This document shows positions 1 to 10,044 of a stretch of 64,000 bases of DNA, piece after piece (position 1 is the first letter of the stretch; every line of letters begins with the position of its first letter). The stretch spans positions 1-64,000 of the forward strand of contig NZ_BMRY01000016.1 in NCBI RefSeq assembly GCF_014648875.1, given 5' to 3'. Source of the stretch: Streptomyces parvus. Lineage in GTDB: Bacteria > Actinomycetota > Actinomycetes > Streptomycetales > Streptomycetaceae. A program made the translations under genes and the position numbers. The notes beneath the pieces are model-generated. The model was not told where the DNA came from, did not search any database, and was given only the letters and a program-made list of their open reading frames with translations.

Positions 1-180
1 GTTTCGCTTTCCAGGTTCTTCGCTTTCGCGCTTCTCCCTTTCCGGCGAGTCCGACTCTATCAGATCCTTTCGGGCCTGATTCCCAGTCAGCGGGGTTTGT
101 CCTCCCGGCCGTTGGGCCGTTCCGACGAGTGAGACTTTAGCGGAGTCCTGGGCCCCGACGCTAATCGGGGGCGCTCTCTC
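1..180 (-). promoter_or_regulatory. probable rRNA-operon leader and promoter, gene off the left edge
   Basis: Read on the minus strand, positions about 100 down to 1 contain CTGATAGAGTCGG followed by runs such as CGCCGGAAAGG, CGCGAAAGCGAAG and GGAAAGCGAAAC. I remember this style of sequence from the leaders upstream of 16S rRNA in Streptomyces. A TAAAGT hexamer at 134-139 (minus) could be a -10 element; no TTGAC-type -35 is seen at the right distance. If correct, a 16S gene starts just left of the window, reading away from proC. This rests on recall of leader sequences, not on an alignment. Confidence 0.55.
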
Positions 181-363
181 GAACGCGGATTCCTCATTTC
201 GCGCAGGCGCACGAAAAGGCATGCGACGTGATGTCGCGTGTCTTCTCGTGGTTACTGCGGAATGGCTGTCCGGGGACCGACCGGGGTCGGCGCTCACGTC
301 GGACAACTCGGAGCACACTACGTACCCGCCGGAGGCGTGTCAACCCCCGGCGGGAGCGAGGGG
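181..363. other. intergenic, no gene seen
   Basis: Between the presumed rRNA leader and the stop of proC. Small open frames here are short and lack Streptomyces-type codon use. Nothing further is supported. Confidence 0.5.
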
Positions 364-1173
364 TCAGCCGTTGCCGGTGGCCAGTTCGCGGCTGCGGTCG
401 CGGGCCGCCTCCAGGGCGGCGATGAGGGCCGCCCGCACCCCGTGGTTCTCCAGCTCGCGGATCGCGCTGATCGTGGTGCCGGCCGGGCTGGTGACGGCCT
501 CGCGGAGCTTGACCGGGTGTTCGCCGCTGTCCCGGAGCATGACGGCGGCGCCGATGGCGGCCTGGACGATGAGGTCGTGGGCCTGGGCTCGGGGCAGGCC
601 GAGCAGGATGCCCGCGTCGGTCATGGCCTCGACCAGGAAGTAGAAGTAGGCGGGGCCGGAGCCGGAGAGGGCGGTGGCGGCGTCCTGCTGGGACTCCGGG
701 ACGCGCAGCGTCTTGCCGACGCCGCCGAAGATCTCCTCGGCGGTGGCGAGGTGCGCGCCGGTGGCGTGGCTGCCGGCCGAGATGACGGACATCCCCTCGT
801 CGACGAGGACCGGGGTGTTGGGCATGACCCGGACGACCGGGGTGTCCGCGACGAGCCGGTCCTCGATGAACGTGGTGGTGATGCCGGCCGCCGCGCTGAT
901 GACCAGGCGGTCGGCGGTGACGTGCGGGGCGAGTTCGTCCAGGAGCTTGCCCATGTCCTGCGGCTTGACCGCGAGGATGAGGATGTCGGCGTTCTTGGCC
1001 GCCTCCGCGTTGGTGACGGACTCGACCCCGTACCGCGTGTGCAGTTCCTGGGCCCGGTCGCCGCGGCGGGTGGTCACCAGGATGTCGGCCGGTCGCCAGC
1101 CCGCCCGGATCATCCCGCTGAGCAGGGCCTCGCCGATCTTGCCGGTGCCGAGGACTGCGACTGTCTGGGTCAT
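364..1173 (-). CDS. proC: pyrroline-5-carboxylate reductase
   Basis: The 269-residue product matches P5C reductase, the last step of proline synthesis (P5C to proline with NAD(P)H, cytosolic). The N-terminus has the Rossmann glycine motif VLGTGKIGEAL (residues 7-17). The C-terminal half carries the family signature around SGSGPAYFYF through REAVTSPAGTT, the substrate-binding and dimer region. Length is normal for the family. The start ATG at 1173 follows GGAGGGTG with a 5-nt spacer. It reads toward the presumed rRNA leader and is separated from the ABC genes upstream by about 85 bp. Confidence 0.95.
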   Translation of the reverse strand: MTQTVAVLGTGKIGEALLSGMIRAGWRPADILVTTRRGDRAQELHTRYGVESVTNAEAAKNADILILAVKPQDMGKLLDELAPHVTADRLVISAAAGITTTFIEDRLVADTPVVRVMPNTPVLVDEGMSVISAGSHATGAHLATAEEIFGGVGKTLRVPESQQDAATALSGSGPAYFYFLVEAMTDAGILLGLPRAQAHDLIVQAAIGAAVMLRDSGEHPVKLREAVTSPAGTTISAIRELENHGVRAALIAALEAARDRSRELATGNG

Positions 1174-1257
1174 GTGTTCACCCTCCGGGCGGTGCTGGGC
1201 CGTACTGCGCTGTGGGCCGGGCTGTTGCTGCTGCCCGTCATCCTCGCATCGGGCTGT

Positions 1258-1980
1258 TCACGGCGTACGGCGGCGGAGGGTGATCGCGCCGAGGCAGAGG
1301 ACCAGCAGGGCGCTTCCCGCGACCACGGCGATGTCGCGGACGAAGTCGCCGGTGATGTCGGGGTGCTGGAGGACCTGGTTCATGCCGTCGACGGCGTACG
1401 ACATGGGCAGGACGTTCGAGATCGCCTCCAGGACGGGGTGCATCGCCTCGCGCGGGGTGAACAGGCCGCACAGCAGGAGCTGGGGGAAGATCACCGCCGG
1501 CATGAACTGGACCGCCTGGAACTCGGACGCGGCGAACGCGGAGACGAACAGGCCGAGCGCGGTGCCGAGCAGGGCGTCGAGCAGCGCGACCAGGAGCAGC
1601 AGCCAGGGGGAGCCGACGACGTCCAGGCCCAGCAGCCAGACGGAGACGGCCGTGGCGAGCGCCGACTGGACGACCGCGACCGCGCCGAACGCGAGGGCGT
1701 AGCCGCCGATCAGGCCGCCCTTGCCGAGCGGGAGGGAGAGGAGGCGTTCGAGGGTGCCCGTGGTGCGTTCGCGCAGGGTGGCGATCGAGGTCACCAGGAA
1801 CATCGTGATGAGCGGGAAGATGCCGAGGAGGGAGGCTCCGGTCGCGTCGAAGGTGCCGGGTGCGCCGTCGAAGACGTAGCGGAGCAGGGTGATCAGCAGG
1901 ACCGGGACGATCACCAGGAGCGCGATCGTGCGGGGGTCGTGGGTCAGCTGGCGCAGGACGCGGCCGGCGGTGGCGGTCAT
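1258..1980 (-). CDS. ABC-2 type exporter permease
   Basis: This 240-residue integral membrane protein has about six hydrophobic segments and ends with a short basic tail (TLRRRTP). A soluble stretch with RERTTGTLERLLSLP matches the conserved region of ABC-2/DrrB-type permeases, which pair with a separate ATPase to export drugs or lipids. Its ATG overlaps the stop of the upstream ATPase gene (ATGA), so the two are translationally coupled and form one exporter. The substrate cannot be told from sequence. Confidence 0.9.
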   Translation of the reverse strand: MTATAGRVLRQLTHDPRTIALLVIVPVLLITLLRYVFDGAPGTFDATGASLLGIFPLITMFLVTSIATLRERTTGTLERLLSLPLGKGGLIGGYALAFGAVAVVQSALATAVSVWLLGLDVVGSPWLLLLVALLDALLGTALGLFVSAFAASEFQAVQFMPAVIFPQLLLCGLFTPREAMHPVLEAISNVLPMSYAVDGMNQVLQHPDITGDFVRDIAVVAGSALLVLCLGAITLRRRTP

Positions 1981-2846
1981 CGGGGGGCCTCCTCGGTGGT
2001 GAGGGGTGCGGCGGTCTCGTCGGCCGGATGCTCGTCGGTCGCGTGGTCCCCGGTCCGGTCCGCGTCGGCCCGGTCCGCGTCGACCAGGTGGAGGAACGCC
2101 TCCTCGACGGTGGCCGTGCCGGTGCGGTGGCGCAGGGCGTCGGGGGTGTCCTCGGCGAGGATCCGGCCGTCGCGCATCAGGAGCAGGCGGTGGCAGCGTT
2201 CGGCCTCGTCCATGACGTGGGACGAGACGAGGAGCGCGGTGCCGCGGTCGGCCAGGCGGTGGAAGAGGTTCCAGAGGTCCCGGCGGAGTACGGGATCGAG
2301 CCCGACGGTCGGTTCGTCCAGGACCAGCAGGTCCGGGGTGCCGAGGAGGGCGACTGCCAGCGAGACGCGGCTGCGCTGGCCGCCGGAGAGCGCACCGGCG
2401 AGGGCGTCGGCGCGGGTGGTCAGGTCGACGTCGTCGATGGCGCGGGCGACGGCTTCGCGGCGGGCGGCCCGGTGGGCGCGGCCCGGGTGCAGGACCGCGG
2501 CGAAGTAGTCGAGGTTCTGCCGGACGGTGAGGTCGGTGTAGACGGAGGGCGCCTGGGTGACGTAGCCGATGCGGGGGCGCAGGGCCGGGTCTCCGGCGGG
2601 GTGGCCCAGGACGTCGAGGACGCCGGTGACCTTGGCCTGGGTGCCGACCACCGCGCGCATGAGGGTGGTCTTGCCGCAGCCGGAGGGGCCGAGGAGGCCG
2701 GTGATGGAGCCGGAGGGGACGGTGAAGTCGAGGGCGCGCAGGACGGTGCGGGTGCCTCGTACGACGGTGAGGCCGCGGGCCGCGATCGCCGAGGTCGGTG
2801 GTGGGGGTGGGGGTGTGTCCGGGGCGCCGGGCTCATAATTCATCAT
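1977..2846 (-). CDS. ABC exporter ATP-binding protein
   Basis: The 289-residue product is an ABC ATPase with Walker A GPSGCGKTT, signature LSGGQ, Walker B LLVLDEP and the switch His in SSHVMDEAE. It belongs to the drug/ABC-2 exporter class (DrrA-like) and pairs with the overlapping permease gene. I place the start at ATG-ATG (2846/2843) rather than farther upstream. A TTGACG (2877-2882) and an AAGAAT (2854-2859), spaced by 17 nt, put the transcription start at or next to this ATG. The longer reading would cross the terminator hairpin of the previous gene. The mRNA therefore looks leaderless, and a 20-bp palindrome covers the start. Confidence 0.9.
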   Translation of the reverse strand: MMNYEPGAPDTPPPPPPTSAIAARGLTVVRGTRTVLRALDFTVPSGSITGLLGPSGCGKTTLMRAVVGTQAKVTGVLDVLGHPAGDPALRPRIGYVTQAPSVYTDLTVRQNLDYFAAVLHPGRAHRAARREAVARAIDDVDLTTRADALAGALSGGQRSRVSLAVALLGTPDLLVLDEPTVGLDPVLRRDLWNLFHRLADRGTALLVSSHVMDEAERCHRLLLMRDGRILAEDTPDALRHRTGTATVEEAFLHLVDADRADADRTGDHATDEHPADETAAPLTTEEAPR

Positions 2847-2882
2847 GTGATGAATTCTTCGCCCGACGGTGCCGTCCGTCAA
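2837..2882 (-). promoter_or_regulatory. leaderless promoter with perfect palindromic operator
   Basis: The promoter reads TTGACG, 17 nt, AAGAAT, 7 nt, ATG on the minus strand. Over the -10 element and start codon lies AATTCATCA-TG-TGATGAATT (2837-2856), a perfect 9+9 bp inverted repeat. A repressor bound here would block both initiation and the start codon region. No regulator gene is adjacent. Confidence 0.7.
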
Positions 2883-2903
2883 GAGGGGGAGGGCAGCGGA
2901 AAC

Positions 2904-2940
2904 GCATCGGCCCGCCGACATGGTGTCGGCGGGCCGATGC
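2904..2940 (-). terminator. 17-bp perfect hairpin
   Basis: Arms 2904-2920 and 2924-2940 pair perfectly around a 3-nt loop. It lies 31 bp past the stop of the 176-residue membrane protein and just before the ABC promoter, so it separates the two units. Confidence 0.85.
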
Positions 2941-2970
2941 GTGGGTGCGGTGTGCGGGGCTTCGGGAGCC

Positions 2971-3501
2971 TCAGCCGCGCTTCGGGCGCTTGCGGCCGGA
3001 CGTCTTGCGGGCCGCCGGGTTGCCGGTGCGCGTCGAGCGGCGCTTCTCGAACTGGGCGCGGGCCTTCTCGTACTCGGCGCGGCGCAGCTTCTCGCCCGGG
3101 GCCTCGGTGAGCGAGCGGACGAAGTAGGCGAGGAGCGAGCCGATGAAGCCGATGGACTTCAGGCCGCGCAGGGCGTCCTCGCGGGACGGGTCCTTGGGGC
3201 GGGCGCCGAAGCCCTCCCAGGTCTTGCGGAACGCGATGGCGCTGCAGATCGAGAACATCGCGATGACCAGCACCCCGACGAAACCGCCGACCTCCGCGAT
3301 CTCCAGCCCCTCGTAGGCGAAGCGCAGGACGAAGCAGGCGGCCACGGCGGCGGCCAGGGAGCCGACGGCGACGCCGGCGCGGCGGAGCCCGTAACCGCCG
3401 TCGTGGTCGACCCACGTCGTGCCGAAGAAGCGGATCGGCTCGGGCTGCGGCCCCGGGGCCGTGCCGGGCGGGGTGCCGGGGGCTGCGCTGTTCTCGCTCA
3501 C
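2971..3501 (-). CDS. hypothetical two-TM membrane protein
   Basis: Function is not recognised. The 176-residue protein has a Pro/Gly-rich N-terminal tail (about residues 1-25), two hydrophobic helices (AGVAVGSLAAAVAACFVL and GGFVGVLVIAMFSICSAIAF) and a C-terminal basic, charged tail that ends in an Arg/Lys-rich segment (RKTSGRKRPKRG). The layout suggests a small inner-membrane protein with a nucleic-acid- or lipid-attracting basic tail. It is a single-gene unit with its own terminator. Confidence 0.75.
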   Translation of the reverse strand: MSENSAAPGTPPGTAPGPQPEPIRFFGTTWVDHDGGYGLRRAGVAVGSLAAAVAACFVLRFAYEGLEIAEVGGFVGVLVIAMFSICSAIAFRKTWEGFGARPKDPSREDALRGLKSIGFIGSLLAYFVRSLTEAPGEKLRRAEYEKARAQFEKRRSTRTGNPAARKTSGRKRPKRG

Positions 3502-3546
3502 GGGGCCGATTATCCCCCGCCGCCCCCGGTACCCCGGGTGGTGCCG

Positions 3547-3894
3547 TCAGTCGCAGCGCGGTGCGATGTAGCCGTCACGCCCCGTGTAGACGTAGGCGTC
3601 GGAGACGAACTGGCCGTTGGCGATGTTGTCCCAGAGGTTCGACGTGCCGTACGGGCCGGTGACCCGCTCCCCCGGCTTCTGGCAGTAGATCGGGATCTTC
3701 TGCCCGTACGGCAGGGTCCTGACGATGCGGTAGTCGGTGCCCGGTCCGGTGCGGACGTTGACCCGGTAGCCCGGGGCGATCGGGTAGCGGGTGCCGGACG
3801 CGGTCGTCTCGATCTCCCCCGCCGCCGACGCGTTCTCCGCGGCGGCCACTCCCTCGGCCGCCGCCCGGTCCTGCGTGTGCTCTTCAACGCCCAT
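3547..3894 (-). CDS. SH3-like domain protein
   Basis: The 115-residue product has an Ala/Glu-rich N-terminal third without a signal peptide, then a bacterial-SH3-like segment: YRVNVRTGPGTDYRIVRTLPYGQKIPIYCQ is cut here as the motif VNVRTGPGTDY plus LPYGQKIPI. The two cysteines (in IYCQ and the last residues PRCD) could form a disulfide. Such domains usually bind peptidoglycan or peptide ligands, but the lack of a recognisable export signal leaves the location open. It is transcribed away from the kinase gene. Confidence 0.75.
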   Translation of the reverse strand: MGVEEHTQDRAAAEGVAAAENASAAGEIETTASGTRYPIAPGYRVNVRTGPGTDYRIVRTLPYGQKIPIYCQKPGERVTGPYGTSNLWDNIANGQFVSDAYVYTGRDGYIAPRCD

Positions 3895-3984
3895 GCGGGC
3901 CTCCCCCGTTGAGATGTCCCGTACGCGCCTGTGCGTACGACGCGCAGGCTAGCAAGCACCGTGCCTCTCGCACGCACCATCGAC

Positions 3985-4028
3985 TAGGCTCCGTGCGTCG
4001 CATGCGCACGAACACACGGGGGTGGGCG
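3985..4028 (+). promoter_or_regulatory. putative promoter of the kinase gene
   Basis: TAGGCT at 3985-3990 fits a -10 hexamer. A start near 3997 would give a short leader with GGGGTGGG before the ATG at 4029. No clear -35 is seen. Confidence 0.4.
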
Positions 4029-6224
<2,196 letters not shown>

Positions 6225-6317
6225 GGCCGCACCGGGGTTTCCGGGGCTCTGCCCCGGGCCCCGCTCCTCAATCGCCGGAGGGGCTTGAGTTGGTTGCCCG
6301 GAGACGCGGAAAGCGTC

Positions 6318-6350
6318 GGCCCCTCCGCCGGAAGTGCCGGTGGAGGGGCC
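6318..6350. terminator. bidirectional hairpin between kinase and ilvD
   Basis: Arms 6318-6331 and 6337-6350 pair over 14 bp with one G-U, loop 5 nt. It lies between convergent genes. A copy of the Streptomyces CTC-AA-CGCCGGA-type repeat precedes it at about 6267-6290. Confidence 0.75.
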
Positions 6351-6390
6351 GGAATGTGTCACCCGGGGGCGCCGACAAGCGGCAGGATCG

Positions 6391-8241
6391 TCAGCCGAGT
6401 TTCGAGATGTCCCGGACCGCGCCCCGGTCCGCGCTCGTCGCCATCGCCGCGTAGGCGCGCAGCGCGGCCGAGACCTTGCGGTCGCGGTTCTTCGGGGCGT
6501 ACACCCCGTTCAGCGCCTCGCGGCGGGTGGCCAGTTCGGCGTCGTCGACGAGCAGCTCGATCGAGCGGTTCGGGATGTCGATGCGGATCCGGTCGCCGTC
6601 CTCGACCAGCGCGATCGTGCCGCCGGAGGCCGCCTCGGGCGAGGCGTGGCCGATGGAGAGGCCCGACGTACCGCCGGAGAAGCGGCCGTCGGTGACCAGC
6701 GCGCAGACCTTGCCCAGGCCCCGGCCCTTGAGGAAGGACGTGGGGTAGAGCATCTCCTGCATGCCGGGGCCGCCGCGCGGGCCCTCGTAGCGGATGACGA
6801 CGACGTCGCCCGGCTGGATCTCCTTGCGGAGGATCTTGTCGACGGCCTCGTCCTGCGATTCGCAGACGACGGCGGGGCCCTCGAAGGTCCAGATCGACTC
6901 GTCGACTCCGGCGGTCTTCACGACGCAGCCGTCCACGGCGAGGTTGCCCTTGAGGACGGCGAGGCCGCCGTCCTTGGAGTAGGCGTGCTCGACGTCGCGG
7001 ATGCAGCCGCCCGCCGCGTCCAGGTCGAGGGTGTCCCACCGCTCGGACTGCGAGAAGGCGGTCGCGGAGCGGACGCAGCCGGGGGCCGCGTGCCACAGCT
7101 CGACGGCCTCGGGGGACGGGGAGCCACCGCGGACGTCCCAGTCCTTCAGCCACTCGGCGAGGGTGTCGGAGTGCACCGAGTGCACGTCCTCGTTGAGCAG
7201 GCCGCCGCGGTGCAGTTCGCCGAGGAGGGCGGGGATGCCACCGGCGCGGTGGACGTCCTCCATGTAGTACGTGCCGCCGGGGGCGACGTTGGGGGCGACC
7301 TTGGCGAGGCACGGGACACGGCGCGAGACCGCGTCGATGTCGGCCAGGTCGTAGGCCAGCTCGGCCTCCTGGGCGGCGGCCAGCAGGTGCAGGATCGTGT
7401 TGGTCGAGCCGCCCATGGCGATGTCCAGCGCCATCGCGTTGTCGAACGCGGCGCGGGTGCCGATGGAGCGCGGCAGGACGGTGGCGTCGTCCTGCTCGTA
7501 GTAGCGCTTGGTGATCTCGACGATCGTGCGGCCGGCCTCCTCGTACAGCGCCTTGCGGGCGGTGTGGGTGGCCAGGACCGAGCCGTTGCCGGGGAGGGAG
7601 AGGCCGAGGGCCTCGGTCAGGCAGTTCATCGAGTTGGCGGTGAACATGCCGGAACAGCTGCCGCAGGTGGGGCAGGCGTTCTCCTCGATACGGAGGATGT
7701 CCTCGTCCGAGATGGACTCGTCGACCGCGTCGCTGATCGCGTTGACCAGGTCGAGTTTCCGCACGGTCCCGTCGACGAGGGTGGCCTTGCCGGCCTCCAT
7801 CGGGCCGCCGGAGACGAAGACGGTCGGGATGTTGAGGCGCATCGCGGCGTTCAGCATGCCCGGGGTGATCTTGTCGCAGTTGGAGATGCAGATCAGGGCG
7901 TCCGCGCAGTGCGCCTCGACCATGTACTCCACGGAGTCGGCGATCAGGTCGCGGGAGGGCAGGCTGTAGAGCATGCCGCCGTGGCCCATCGCGATGCCGT
8001 CGTCCACGGCGATGGTGTTGAACTCGCGCGGGACCGCGCCCGCGGCCTGGATCGCCTCGGAGACGATCCGGCCGACCGGGGCGAGGTGGGTGTGGCCGGG
8101 GACGAACTCGGTGAACGAGTTGGCGACGGCGATGATCGGCTTGCCGATGTCCGCGCTCGCTACGCCCGACGCGCGCATAAGGGCGCGCGCGCCCGCCATG
8201 TTGCGTCCGTGGGTGACCGTGCGGGACCTCAGCTGGGGCAT
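6391..8241 (-). CDS. ilvD: dihydroxy-acid dehydratase
   Basis: The 616-residue product matches DHAD, which removes water from 2,3-dihydroxy acids to give the keto acids for valine, isoleucine and pantothenate. Visible signatures are the N-terminal KPIIAVANSFTEFVPGH, the Fe-S cysteines in ISNCDKITPG and CPTCGSCSGMFTANS, and the C-terminal GRFSGGTSGLSIGHASPEA. Full length. The start ATG at 8241 follows GAAGGAG. A TACGCT (8302-8307 minus) may be its -10 element. No leader peptide rich in Leu/Val/Ile codons was seen. Confidence 0.97.
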   Translation of the reverse strand: MPQLRSRTVTHGRNMAGARALMRASGVASADIGKPIIAVANSFTEFVPGHTHLAPVGRIVSEAIQAAGAVPREFNTIAVDDGIAMGHGGMLYSLPSRDLIADSVEYMVEAHCADALICISNCDKITPGMLNAAMRLNIPTVFVSGGPMEAGKATLVDGTVRKLDLVNAISDAVDESISDEDILRIEENACPTCGSCSGMFTANSMNCLTEALGLSLPGNGSVLATHTARKALYEEAGRTIVEITKRYYEQDDATVLPRSIGTRAAFDNAMALDIAMGGSTNTILHLLAAAQEAELAYDLADIDAVSRRVPCLAKVAPNVAPGGTYYMEDVHRAGGIPALLGELHRGGLLNEDVHSVHSDTLAEWLKDWDVRGGSPSPEAVELWHAAPGCVRSATAFSQSERWDTLDLDAAGGCIRDVEHAYSKDGGLAVLKGNLAVDGCVVKTAGVDESIWTFEGPAVVCESQDEAVDKILRKEIQPGDVVVIRYEGPRGGPGMQEMLYPTSFLKGRGLGKVCALVTDGRFSGGTSGLSIGHASPEAASGGTIALVEDGDRIRIDIPNRSIELLVDDAELATRREALNGVYAPKNRDRKVSAALRAYAAMATSADRGAVRDISKLG

Positions 8242-8326
8242 CGTCGCTCGCTCCTTCGGCAGGGGGTCTGCCTCCGACAGTTAAAGAAAAGGCTGTCTTC
8301 GAGCGTACGCCTCGGATCCAAGATCT

Positions 8327-8339
8327 GGACAGGCTGTCC
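8327..8339. promoter_or_regulatory. small palindrome upstream of the ilvD promoter
   Basis: GGACAG-G-CTGTCC is a perfect 6+6 bp inverted repeat about 20 bp upstream of the TACGCT hexamer, between the TetR gene stop and ilvD. It may be an operator; the protein is unknown. Confidence 0.3.
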
Positions 8340-8390
8340 GGAATACGGGATGTGACGGTCGGTGGGTGGTCGGTCTCCCCGATCCCCTCC

Positions 8391-9056
8391 TCAGCCCTCG
8401 CCCAAGTATCTCTGGAGCGTGGGCGCCACCATCGCGACGATCTCCTCCGGGTCCGCGGAGGCGAGCGGCTCGGCGCGGACCACGTACCGCAGCATCGCGA
8501 TGCCGAGCATGTGCGAGGCGGCCAGTTCGGCGCGGAAGGTGGGGTCCGGTACGTCCAGCTCGGCCGCGATCCGCTCCAGCAGCCGGCGCAGCACGAAGTC
8601 GCGCAGGACGTTCGCGGCCGCCTCGTGGGTGACCGCCGAGCGCAGGATCGCCAGCAGGGGCGTACGGGTGCCGGGGTCCTCCCACACGGAGAGGAAGAAG
8701 CGCGCCAGCCGCTCCCCCAGGCCCTCCGGCGGGCCGCCGAGGACGGTGGGGATCACCAGGGCGGGCTCGAAGGTGACCTCGATGGCGGCGGCGAAGACCT
8801 CGTCCTTCGTACCGAAGTAGTGGTGGACGAGCGCCGCGTCGACCCCGGCGGCCTTGGCGATGCCCCGGATCGACGTCTTGTCGTAGCCGCGCTCGGCGAA
8901 CTCCGTACGGGCCGCCTCCAGGATGCGCGTCCGGGCGTCGGGGCCTTCGGAGGCGGCCTTGCGGGAGGGGCGGCCCCGGCGGCGCGGGGCGGCGGGAGCG
9001 TCGTCGGTCGTGGAAGACGGTTCGGTCGTGGAAGACGGTTCGGGATGCTCGGTCAC
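8391..9056 (-). CDS. TetR-family transcriptional regulator
   Basis: The 221-residue product has a disordered Ser/Thr/Pro-rich N-terminus (about 35 residues), then a TetR helix-turn-helix: RILEAARTEF, TSIRGIAKAAGV, LVHHYFGTKDEVF. The C-terminal ligand domain ends with QRYLGEG. I choose GTG 9056 (VTEHPEP), because the longer frame overlaps the sugar isomerase gene and its first residues are low-complexity. It lies 22 bp after that gene's stop, in the same direction, so they are probably co-transcribed. Confidence 0.88.
   Translation of the reverse strand: MTEHPEPSSTTEPSSTTDDAPAAPRRRGRPSRKAASEGPDARTRILEAARTEFAERGYDKTSIRGIAKAAGVDAALVHHYFGTKDEVFAAAIEVTFEPALVIPTVLGGPPEGLGERLARFFLSVWEDPGTRTPLLAILRSAVTHEAAANVLRDFVLRRLLERIAAELDVPDPTFRAELAASHMLGIAMLRYVVRAEPLASADPEEIVAMVAPTLQRYLGEG
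9006..9041. repeat. 18-bp perfect tandem duplication in the TetR gene
   Basis: Two identical 18-bp units, 9006-9023 and 9024-9041, encode the repeated PSSTTE/PSSTTD in the disordered N-terminus of the TetR protein. It is probably a slippage product. Confidence 0.85.
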
Positions 9057-9078
9057 GGGCGGAGGTCCGGCTCCTCGG

Positions 9079-9924
9079 TCACGGGCGGTGGATCTTCGGG
9101 GACGGGCCGGGGGCGTCGGCGGAGGTGGCCAGGTGGAGACGGGTGAAGGCCAGCGCCTCCGCGAGATCGGCCTCGCGTTCGGCGGAGGACATCGCACGCC
9201 GGGTGTTGACCTCGATGACGACATGGCCGTCGAAGCCCGTACGGGCCAGGCGCTCCAGCAGCTCCGCGCACGGCTGGTCGCCCCGGCCGGGCACCAGGTG
9301 CTCGTCCTTGGCCGAGCCCTTGCCGTCGGCGAGGTGGACGTGGGCGAGCCGGTCGCCCATCCGGTCCACCATGGCGAGCGCCTCGGTGCGGGCGGTCGCG
9401 GTGTGCGAGAGGTCGACCGTGAAGTGCCGGTAGTCGTCGTTGGTGACGTCCCAGTCGGGGGCGTACGCGAGCATCTCGCGGTCCCGGTAGCGCCAGGGGT
9501 ACATGTTCTCGACGGCGAACCGGACGTCGGTCTCGCCGGCCATCCGCCAGATCCCGGTCACGAAGTCGCGGGCGTAGTTGCGCTGCCACCGGAACGGCGG
9601 GTGCACCACGACGGTGGAGGCGCCGAGCTTCTCGGCGGCGGCCTTCGCCCGCTGGAGCTTGACCCAGGGGTCGGTGGACCAGACGCGCTGGGTGATCAGG
9701 AGGCAGGGGGCGTGCACCGCGAGGATCGGCACCCGGTGGTAGTCGGAGAGCCGGCGCAGGGCCTCGATGTCCTGGCTGACAGGGTCGGTCCAGACCATGA
9801 CCTCGACGCCGTCGTACCCCAGGCGCGCGGCGATCTCGAAGGCCGTCGCCGTGGACTCGGGGTAGACCGAGGCCGTCGACAGGGCGACCTTCGCATCGGG
9901 GATGCGCACCACTGGTTCTGCCAC
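9079..9924 (-). CDS. sugar phosphate isomerase/epimerase (TIM barrel)
   Basis: The 281-residue product belongs to the xylose-isomerase-like TIM-barrel superfamily. Key strands carry ALSTASVYP, GVEVMVW, ILAVHAPC, VVVHPP, FAVENMYPW, TVDLSHT, AHVHLADG and VIEVNT, which supply the Glu/Asp/His metal ligands of the fold. The substrate is not predictable. GTG 9924 is preferred; TACGCT (9931-9936 minus) lies 6 nt upstream, which fits a leaderless start. An in-frame ATG 30 nt farther up is the alternative. It is probably co-transcribed with the TetR gene. Confidence 0.85.
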   Translation of the reverse strand: MAEPVVRIPDAKVALSTASVYPESTATAFEIAARLGYDGVEVMVWTDPVSQDIEALRRLSDYHRVPILAVHAPCLLITQRVWSTDPWVKLQRAKAAAEKLGASTVVVHPPFRWQRNYARDFVTGIWRMAGETDVRFAVENMYPWRYRDREMLAYAPDWDVTNDDYRHFTVDLSHTATARTEALAMVDRMGDRLAHVHLADGKGSAKDEHLVPGRGDQPCAELLERLARTGFDGHVVIEVNTRRAMSSAEREADLAEALAFTRLHLATSADAPGPSPKIHRP

Positions 9925-10044
9925 CTGGACAGCGTACGGGCAGTGATGCGCCACTCCGAGTGGTGGTGGCCGAAAGTGATCAGGGCCATGAGCACGTGAC
10001 CGTACGTCACCGAAGCAGCGCGTCCCGTCCCGTTCTGCCGTACG

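Noticed and set aside
238..2508. Long plus-strand open frame opposite proC and the ABC genes
   Set aside because: It is the antisense shadow of three well-supported minus-strand genes; its protein is Gly/Arg/Asp-rich without domain motifs.
8242..8390. Leader peptide or attenuator for ilvD
   Set aside because: No short frame rich in Leu, Ile or Val codons and no terminator/antiterminator pair was seen.
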